From: JBCCMB01 sp039026555 | GTDB taxonomy: Bacteria; Pseudomonadota; Alphaproteobacteria; Caulobacterales; Hyphomonadaceae | Length of the DNA: 11,966 nucleotides | Direction: 5' to 3' | NCBI GenBank assembly: GCA_039026555.1 | Contig: JBCCMB010000083.1 | Span: 1 to 11,966, forward strand | Shown here: piece after piece, positions 6,532 to 11,966 of the stretch | Numbering within the stretch: position 1 is the first letter of the stretch | Layout of the letters: the number at the start of each line of letters is the position of its first letter | The notes under the pieces: model-generated | Databases searched by the model: none | Seen by the model: only the letters and a program-made list of their open reading frames with translations | What the model was told of the DNA's origin: nothing | Translations under genes and position numbers: made by a program

Positions 6532-7400
6532 GTGAGCTGAACGTTTCTTTCGAGTTGTTCCCCCCAAAAAATGCGGATATGGAAGCGCGCCTTTGGGAGA
6601 GCGTGGAGCGCTTGGCGCCGATCGGCCCCAAATTTGTGTCGGTGACTTATGGCGCCGGTGGATCGACGCGGGAGCGCACGCACGCCACCGTCAAGCGCAT
6701 TGTCGAAGAAACGCCGTTAAACGCCGCCGCCCACCTCACATGCGTGGGCGCCTCGCGGGATGAGGTGGACGAGGTTCTTCGCGCCTATTGGGACTCTGGC
6801 GTAAAACACATTGTTGCGCTGCGCGGCGATCCGCCCGAGGGCGTTGGCGGCGCTTACACGCCGCATCCAGACGGCTACGCCAACGCCGCGGAGCTCACGG
6901 CCGGCGCCCGCAAGATCGCCGATTTTGAAATTTCTGTCGGATGCTATCCGGAAGTGCACCCCGAAAGCGCATCCTTAGAGGCCGACATTGACCTTCTAAA
7001 ACAAAAGGTCGACGCCGGCGCAGGGCGCGCCATCACTCAGTTCTTCTTCGATCCGGATGTTTATCTGCGCTATCGAGATGCAGTGCGCGCAGCGGGCGTT
7101 TCGGTCCCGATCGTACCGGGCATTATGCTGCAATCGAATTACAAAGGACTGGCGCGCATGTCGGCGTTATGCGGCGCGCAAATGCCTGAACGCGTGTCCG
7201 GGCTTTACCAGGGGCTCGACACCCATCCAGACACGCGCGAATTAGTGACGGCGCAATTGGCGGCGGAATTGGTGACCAAGCTTGCGGCCGAGGGTGTTGA
7301 AGACTTCCATTTTTACACTTTGAACCGGGCCAATTTGGCGGTGGCGACGTGCCGCGTGCTAGGACGCCGCGCGCCAACGCCCGTAAAGGAGACTGTGTGA
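6528..7400 (+). CDS. metF: Methylenetetrahydrofolate reductase MetF
   Basis: A cytoplasmic FAD enzyme that reduces 5,10-methylene-THF to 5-methyl-THF, the methyl donor for MetH. The 290-residue protein is close to the usual length. Visible family features are VSFELFPPKN near the N-terminus with the catalytic glutamate (Glu9, equivalent to E. coli Glu28), FVSVTYGAGGSTRERT, HIVALRGDPP with Asp101 (equivalent to E. coli Asp120, near the flavin), ITQFFFDPDVYLRY, and GIMLQSNYKGLARMS. It starts with GTG at 6528, overlapping the regulator stop as GTGA, and ends TGATG into the next gene. This fixes the order sahR-metF-metH as one translationally coupled operon. Regulation is expected through the palindrome upstream of sahR. 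Identification is secure; only the start is inferred. Confidence 0.95.
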   Translation: MSELNVSFELFPPKNADMEARLWESVERLAPIGPKFVSVTYGAGGSTRERTHATVKRIVEETPLNAAAHLTCVGASRDEVDEVLRAYWDSGVKHIVALRGDPPEGVGGAYTPHPDGYANAAELTAGARKIADFEISVGCYPEVHPESASLEADIDLLKQKVDAGAGRAITQFFFDPDVYLRYRDAVRAAGVSVPIVPGIMLQSNYKGLARMSALCGAQMPERVSGLYQGLDTHPDTRELVTAQLAAELVTKLAAEGVEDFHFYTLNRANLAVATCRVLGRRAPTPVKETV

Positions 7401-8467
7401 TGAGCGCTTTTTCAACCAAGGCCGACCGTCTCGCCGCCTTGGAGGCCGAGGCCGCCAAGCGGGTGCTGATTCTTGACGGCGCGATGGGTACCGAGCTGCA
7501 AAACTATAAGCTCCAGGAAGAGGATTTTCGCGGCGATCGGTTTGGCGATTGGTCGACGCCGCTTAAGGGCAATAATGACCTTCTCAGCCTGACGCGGCCG
7601 GACATTATTCGCGAGGTGCACGCCTCATACTTCGCCGCAGGCGCCGACATTGCGGAGACGAACACGTTCTCGTCGACATCGATCGCACAATCAGATTACG
7701 GCCTGCAGGATCTAGCGCCTGAAATTGCACGCGACGGAGCCAGGCTGGCGCGCGAAGCGGCGGATCAGTTTGAAACGCCGGACGCGCCAAAGATCGTCGC
7801 TGGCGCGATCGGTCCGATGAACGTCACGCTCTCCTTGTCGCCGGATGTGAACGATCCCGGTTATCGCGCCGTGACGTTCGAGCAGGTGAGGGCGGCCTAT
7901 TATGATCAAGCCCAGGCGATGGCTGAATTCTGCGACTTCTTCATGATCGAAACCATATTCGACACGCTCAACGCCAAAGCGGCGATTAAGGCGCTGTTCG
8001 ACTTGGAAGCTGAAACCGGGATCAAGCTGCCCATTATGATCTCCGGCACGATCACGGACGCGTCCGGCCGTACTCTGTCAGGGCAGACGACGGAGGCGTT
8101 TTGGCATTCGGTGCGCCACGCCAAGCCCTGGGCTGTCGGGCTTAATTGCGCACTGGGCGCGGAAGATCTGCGCCAATACGTCGCCACCATGTCCCGCATC
8201 GCAGATACTTTGGTCCTGGCCTATCCCAATGCGGGCTTGCCGAATGAATTTGGCGAATACGATAAAACGCCTAAGGGGCAGGCGGCGTCTTTGAGGCCTT
8301 GGGCGGAGGACGGCATCGTCAACATTCTGGGCGGCTGCTGCGGCACCACGCCGGCGCACATCAAAGCGATTGCTGAGGGCGTTAAGGACGCTGCGCCGCG
8401 AGGGATCCCGACCTTTGACCGCGCCATGCGGCTTTCCGGCCTGGAGCCGTTTGAGTTGGTGTCCTAA
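7400..8467 (+). CDS. metH: Methionine synthase, N-terminal homocysteine-binding part (split MetH)
   Basis: A 355-residue protein equal to the first domain of cobalamin-dependent methionine synthase, which binds and deprotonates homocysteine through zinc. The N-terminal LDGAMGTELQ (25-34) and ETNTF are typical. The zinc ligands are Cys250 (GLNCALGA) and Cys313-Cys314 (GGCCGTTP), matching E. coli MetH Cys247, Cys310 and Cys311. The protein ends where the linker to the folate domain would begin. The remaining domains are encoded at 9071-11740, so the two proteins must cooperate. The ATG at 7400 overlaps the metF stop (TGATG) and has AAGGAG eight bases upstream. A BHMT-like stand-alone enzyme is an alternative by domain type, but the neighbour completes MetH. 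Split metH genes are, as I recall, found in Caulobacter and relatives. Confidence 0.93.
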   Translation: MSAFSTKADRLAALEAEAAKRVLILDGAMGTELQNYKLQEEDFRGDRFGDWSTPLKGNNDLLSLTRPDIIREVHASYFAAGADIAETNTFSSTSIAQSDYGLQDLAPEIARDGARLAREAADQFETPDAPKIVAGAIGPMNVTLSLSPDVNDPGYRAVTFEQVRAAYYDQAQAMAEFCDFFMIETIFDTLNAKAAIKALFDLEAETGIKLPIMISGTITDASGRTLSGQTTEAFWHSVRHAKPWAVGLNCALGAEDLRQYVATMSRIADTLVLAYPNAGLPNEFGEYDKTPKGQAASLRPWAEDGIVNILGGCCGTTPAHIKAIAEGVKDAAPRGIPTFDRAMRLSGLEPFELVS

Positions 8468-8495
8468 AAACTATCAACACGAGACGGAGGACGTT

Positions 8496-9050
8496 ATGGG
8501 CAAGGTTTACGACAAACTCGACGACAAGCTGACCGCCTTTATCGAGGCGCAGAAAATGTTCTTCGTGGCGACGGCGCCGCTTTCCGATTCCGGCCATGTG
8601 AATGTCTCGCCCAAGGGGTATGACAGTTTCAAAATCATCGATCCTAATACGGTCGCCTATCTGGACCTTGGCGGCTCCGGCATCGAAACCGCCGCCCAAA
8701 TCAAAGAAAATCAGCGCATCACCTTCATGTTCTGCGCGTTTGAGGGCGCTGCGAACATTGTTCGTCTCTATGGAACAGGCGAAGTGACGATGTTCGACGC
8801 CCCAGACTTCTCGGAAAAGCTCGCAATGTTCCCAAGCTACGACAAAGCGCGGAACATTATCACCGCGAAGATCCACCGCATCTCCGACAGCTGCGGGTGG
8901 GGCGTACCATTCTATGATTTCGTGGGCGAACGCGATCAATTACGACGTTATGCGGACAACCCTAATCGGTCGGCGGATGACTGGGCCGAAAAATTCCGCA
9001 CCGGAAATGCGCTCAGCATTGACGGTCTTCCCGGCGTTGAACGCGTTTAA
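8496..9050 (+). CDS. Pyridoxamine 5'-phosphate oxidase-like FMN-binding split-barrel protein
   Basis: A 184-residue soluble protein resembling the PNPOx-like split-barrel family, whose members usually bind FMN or related cofactors. Residues about 13-110 look like the barrel: MFFVATAPLSDSGHVNVSPKG, NTVAYLDLGGSGIETAAQIK, RITFMFCAFEGAANIVRLYG and TGEVT. The family's general pattern of a substrate-proximal VSPKG loop and a dimer-forming barrel is present. It is too divergent from PdxH to call pyridoxal phosphate synthesis. The ATG at 8496 has GGAGG five bases upstream. It lies 28 bases after metH-N and 20 bases before metH-C, on the same strand, so all three should be on one transcript. That position suggests, but does not show, a link to methionine synthase. 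The substrate is unknown. Confidence 0.8.
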   Translation: MGKVYDKLDDKLTAFIEAQKMFFVATAPLSDSGHVNVSPKGYDSFKIIDPNTVAYLDLGGSGIETAAQIKENQRITFMFCAFEGAANIVRLYGTGEVTMFDAPDFSEKLAMFPSYDKARNIITAKIHRISDSCGWGVPFYDFVGERDQLRRYADNPNRSADDWAEKFRTGNALSIDGLPGVERV

Positions 9051-9070
9051 TTTTCTATCTGGAACGAATT

Positions 9071-11740
9071 ATGACCGCCGCGACTGCGAGTTTCGTCAAT
9101 ATCGGCGAACGCACCAACATAACCGGGTCGGCTCGGTTTCGGAAACTGATCGCGGAGGGCGATTACGCGACGGCGGTCGAGGTGGCGCGTCAGCAGGTGG
9201 AGAATGGCGCGCAGATTATCGACGTCAATATGGATGAAGGCATGCTGGACGGCGTGAAGGCCATGCGCACCTTCCTCAACCTCATCGCCGCGGAACCCGA
9301 TATCTCCCGTGTGCCGATCATGGTCGACAGCTCAAAATGGGAGGTGATCGAAGCCGGCCTGCAATGTGTGCAGGGCAAGGCTGTCGTGAATTCCATCTCG
9401 CTAAAAGAAGGCGAAGAGATCTTCCTCAGCCAGGCGCGCAAAGTCTTGTCCTACGGCGCGGCGACCGTCGTGATGGCCTTTGACGAAGTGGGACAGGCGG
9501 ATACGGCGGATCGCAAGGTCGAGATCTGCGAGCGGGCCTACAAATTGCTCACCGAGAGCGTCGGCTTTCCGTCGGAAGACATCATTTTTGATCCCAACAT
9601 CTTCGCCGTGGCGACCGGCATTGAAGAGCACGACAATTATGCGGTCGACTTTATCGAAGCGGCACGGCGCATTCGGGAAAGCTGCCCCGGCGCGCATATC
9701 TCGGGCGGCTTGTCGAACGTGTCCTTCTCATTCCGCGGCAATGAGCCGGTGCGCCGAGCGATGCATTCGGTCTTCCTTTATCACGCCATTCCCGCCGGCA
9801 TGGATATGGGCATCGTCAATGCGGGCCAGCTGGATATTTATGACGAGATCGATGCGGACCTGCGCGCGCATGTGGAGGATGTGATCCTCAATCGTCGATC
9901 GGATGCGACGGAGCGATTGTTGGAGATCGCGGAACGTTTCCGGGGCGAAAAGGGGAAGGCCAAGGTCAAAGATATGTCCTGGCGCGAGGGCGATGTCGCG
10001 GCGCGCCTTCAGCATTCTCTCGTCAACGGCATCACCGAATTTATCGTCGAGGACACAGAAGAAGCGCGTCTCTCGGTCGATCGGCCCTTGCACGTGATCG
10101 AAGGCCCGTTGATGGACGGTATGAACGTTGTCGGCGATCTATTCGGCGCGGGGAAGATGTTCCTCCCGCAAGTGGTCAAATCCGCCCGCGTGATGAAGGC
10201 GGCCGTCGCGCACCTCTTGCCCTTTATGGAGCAGGAAAAGGAAGAGCTGGGCACGGTCGGCCAATCCGCCGGCAAAGTCTTAATGGCGACCGTCAAAGGC
10301 GATGTGCACGATATCGGCAAGAATATTGTCGGCGTGGTGTTGGGCTGCAATGGATATGAGATCGTCGATCTTGGCGTCATGGTGCCGGCTGAGAAGATCT
10401 TGGACGAGGCCGAAAAACACCAAGTCGATATGATTGGGTTGTCGGGCCTTATCACGCCGAGCCTGGATGAGATGGTCTATGTCGCCGCTGAGATGGAGCG
10501 GCGTGGAATGGACACCCCGCTTTTGATCGGCGGCGCGACGACCAGCCCCGCGCATACGGCGGTGAAGATCGAACCGGCCTTCCATCGTCAACCCGTGGTG
10601 CATGTCACCGACGCTAGCCGCGCCGTAGGGGTCGTTTCCTCGCTGCTCAGCGACGACGACAAGCCGCAATTTTGGGAGACCACCAAAGCTAAATATGCGC
10701 GCATTCGTGAAACGCGGTCGGGCGGCGGCGCGAAACCACGCATGCCCATCGCCAAGGCGCGGGAGCGGAAGATTGCGATCGATTGGTCGAGTTATGCGCC
10801 GCCCAAGCCGAACTTTGTCGGCGCGCGCGCCTTTGACGACATGGATCTGGGCGAATTGTCCCGCTACATCGACTGGACGCCTTATTTTGCGAGCTGGGAC
10901 CTTGCCGGGCGGTTCCCGAAAATCCTAGAGGACGCCAAGATCGGCGAAGCGGCGCGTGGGTTGTGGACCGATACGCAGGCCATGTTGCAGCGTTTGATCG
11001 GCGAGCAATGGCTGACCTGCAAAGCCTCCGTTGGCTTCTGGCCCGCCAATTCGGACGGCGACGACATCATTGTCTGGTCGGATGAGACCCGTCAGCAAGA
11101 AGCGACACGCTTTTTCGGGCTGCGCCAGCAAATGATCAAGGACAATGACAAGGGGCAATTTTGCCTTTCCGATTTTGTCGCGCCCGTCGGCGCCGGCGCG
11201 GATTACATCGGCGGCTTCTGCGTCACAGCGGGTCATGGCGAGCTGGAAAAAGCCGCAGAATTTGAAGCGGCCGGCGATGATTACTCGGCGATCATGGTCA
11301 AGGCTTTGGCCGATCGGTTCGCTGAGGCCTACGCGGAAGCCATGCACGAACGCGTGCGCAAAGAGCTTTGGGGTTACGCCTCGGATGAAGATTTCGACAA
11401 TGACGCCCTGATCAGGGAAGCCTATTCGGGGATACGACCGGCGCCGGGCTATCCCTCGCAGCCCGATCACACCGAAAAAGAGCAATTGTTCAAACTGCTG
11501 GATGCGGAGGCCGGCGCGGGCGTATCGCTGACGTCGAGCTATGCGATGACGCCGCCGGCGAGCGTATCGGGTCTTTACTTTAGTCATCCTGACAGCGCCT
11601 ATTTCGCTGTCGGCCGCATCGAGCGGGACCAGGTCGCGCATTACGCTGCGCGCAAGGGCTGGGAAATTCGCGTAGCTGAACGTTGGCTTGGGCCGATCTT
11701 GAACTATGATCCCAACGAAATTGGGGAGGCGGCCGCCTAG
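9071..11740 (+). CDS. metH: Methionine synthase, C-terminal folate/cobalamin/reactivation part (split MetH)
   Basis: An 889-residue protein carrying everything in MetH after the homocysteine domain. Order: pterin-binding barrel (about 5-300; FVNIGERTNITGS, VDSSKWEV, FDPNIFAVATGIEEH), four-helix cap (about 305-395), cobalamin-binding Rossmann domain (about 396-550) and AdoMet-dependent reactivation domain (about 555-889). The cobalt ligand is His413 in D411-VHDIG, with Ser464 in LITPS; these match E. coli Asp757, His759 and Ser810. The reactivation motif RPAPGY has Arg789 and Tyr794, matching Arg1134 and Tyr1139. Together with the 355-residue N-part the sum is about the length of one-piece MetH. 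Only a weak GGAA precedes the ATG, six bases upstream. It transfers the methyl group from 5-methyl-THF through cobalamin to homocysteine held by the partner protein. It appears intact. Confidence 0.96.
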   Translation: MTAATASFVNIGERTNITGSARFRKLIAEGDYATAVEVARQQVENGAQIIDVNMDEGMLDGVKAMRTFLNLIAAEPDISRVPIMVDSSKWEVIEAGLQCVQGKAVVNSISLKEGEEIFLSQARKVLSYGAATVVMAFDEVGQADTADRKVEICERAYKLLTESVGFPSEDIIFDPNIFAVATGIEEHDNYAVDFIEAARRIRESCPGAHISGGLSNVSFSFRGNEPVRRAMHSVFLYHAIPAGMDMGIVNAGQLDIYDEIDADLRAHVEDVILNRRSDATERLLEIAERFRGEKGKAKVKDMSWREGDVAARLQHSLVNGITEFIVEDTEEARLSVDRPLHVIEGPLMDGMNVVGDLFGAGKMFLPQVVKSARVMKAAVAHLLPFMEQEKEELGTVGQSAGKVLMATVKGDVHDIGKNIVGVVLGCNGYEIVDLGVMVPAEKILDEAEKHQVDMIGLSGLITPSLDEMVYVAAEMERRGMDTPLLIGGATTSPAHTAVKIEPAFHRQPVVHVTDASRAVGVVSSLLSDDDKPQFWETTKAKYARIRETRSGGGAKPRMPIAKARERKIAIDWSSYAPPKPNFVGARAFDDMDLGELSRYIDWTPYFASWDLAGRFPKILEDAKIGEAARGLWTDTQAMLQRLIGEQWLTCKASVGFWPANSDGDDIIVWSDETRQQEATRFFGLRQQMIKDNDKGQFCLSDFVAPVGAGADYIGGFCVTAGHGELEKAAEFEAAGDDYSAIMVKALADRFAEAYAEAMHERVRKELWGYASDEDFDNDALIREAYSGIRPAPGYPSQPDHTEKEQLFKLLDAEAGAGVSLTSSYAMTPPASVSGLYFSHPDSAYFAVGRIERDQVAHYAARKGWEIRVAERWLGPILNYDPNEIGEAAA

Positions 11741-11794
11741 CGCGCTGTTTCTTAGCTGCTAAATCGCTGCTGAATGCGATCGGGGAGATACTTT

Positions 11795-11966
11795 ATGGAA
11801 ATGCGCGAGCTGGGCCGAACGGGGGTCCAGGTGTCGGCGGTGTGTCTGGGAACCATGACCTTCGGCCAGCACAACACAGAAGCCGAAGGCCATGAGCAGA
11901 TGGATTACGCGCGTGAGCGCGGGGTTAATTTCGTCGACACGGCCGAGCTCTATTCCGTTCCGCCGC
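11795..11966 (+). CDS. tas: Aldo/keto reductase, Tas-like (partial, runs off the window)
   Basis: The first 57 codons of an NADPH-dependent aldo/keto reductase; the rest is beyond the edge. The N-terminus has the family pattern LGRTGVQVSAVCLGTMTFG, then DTAELY with Asp48 and Tyr53 as the expected catalytic pair. The stretch GTMTFGQHNTEAEGH and the following SVPP closely resemble E. coli Tas, a protein linked to suppression of tyrosine auxotrophy, so this subfamily is favoured. The ATG at 11795 has GGAG seven bases upstream. It starts 54 bases after metH-C with no clear hairpin between, so readthrough from the methionine operon is possible. The natural substrate is not known; the symbol rests on recognised similarity to the N-terminus only. 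Confidence 0.8.
   Translation, partial: MEMRELGRTGVQVSAVCLGTMTFGQHNTEAEGHEQMDYARERGVNFVDTAELYSVPP

Noticed and set aside
8370..8495. Upstream extension of the flavoprotein, giving a 226-residue protein
   Set aside because: The extra 42 codons overlap the end of metH-N, read as unconserved Arg/Pro-rich sequence, and bypass the good GGAGG site before the ATG at 8496.
7349..9071. The metH split as a frameshift or sequencing error
   Set aside because: An intact gene with its own strong ribosome site lies between the halves, each half has its own start, and the domain boundary is clean. A frameshift would not do this.
10925..11641. A 238-codon open frame on the minus strand inside metH-C
   Set aside because: It is antisense to the conserved reactivation domain, with no family motif and no plausible ribosome site; a shadow of the real gene.
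11741..11794. A terminator after metH-C
   Set aside because: Only a four-base inverted repeat (TTAG-CTG-CTAA) is present with no T tract, so it is too weak to call.

Overview
The window looks like chromosomal DNA of an alphaproteobacterium, probably near Caulobacterales, Hyphomonadales or Parvularculales. The evidence is GC-rich coding sequence, an mlaA-mlaC pair, and an ArsR-methyltransferase regulator heading a metF-metH cluster in which MetH is split into two polypeptides. I see no mobile element, rRNA or tRNA gene, CRISPR array or prophage gene. The lineage is inferred from gene content only.

Layout. (1) 15-1682, plus strand: the translation factor ettA, an ABC-F ATPase. (2) 1787-3805, plus strand: a two-gene unit with a two-Rossmann flavin-type oxidoreductase, then a DsbA-fold 2-hydroxychromene-2-carboxylate isomerase-like protein. 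It ends at a hairpin at 3816-3850 that can serve both strands. (3) 5369-3870, minus strand: mlaA (vacJ) then mlaC, the outer-membrane lipoprotein and periplasmic carrier of the Mla lipid transport pathway. (4) 5370-5520: a divergent control region with a 24-bp palindromic operator just before the next gene. (5) 5521-11740, plus strand: a tightly packed methionine/SAM-cycle operon, sahR-like regulator, metF, metH N-terminal part (homocysteine domain), a small FMN-barrel protein, and metH C-terminal part (folate, cobalamin and reactivation domains). (6) 11795 to the edge: the start of a Tas-type aldo/keto reductase.

How the genes work together. MetF makes 5-methyl-THF and the two MetH parts use it to turn homocysteine into methionine. 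The SahR-like protein carries a methyltransferase-type domain that probably senses S-adenosylhomocysteine, and the palindrome is its likely operator, giving autoregulated control of the whole operon. The most unusual point is that a PNPOx-like flavoprotein gene of unknown role lies exactly between the two halves of metH.

Several starts differ from the longest possible reading frame. Those for mlaA, mlaC, metF, metH-N and the flavoprotein were chosen from visible Shine-Dalgarno sequences and family length. No gene-free stretch exceeds about 150 bases.
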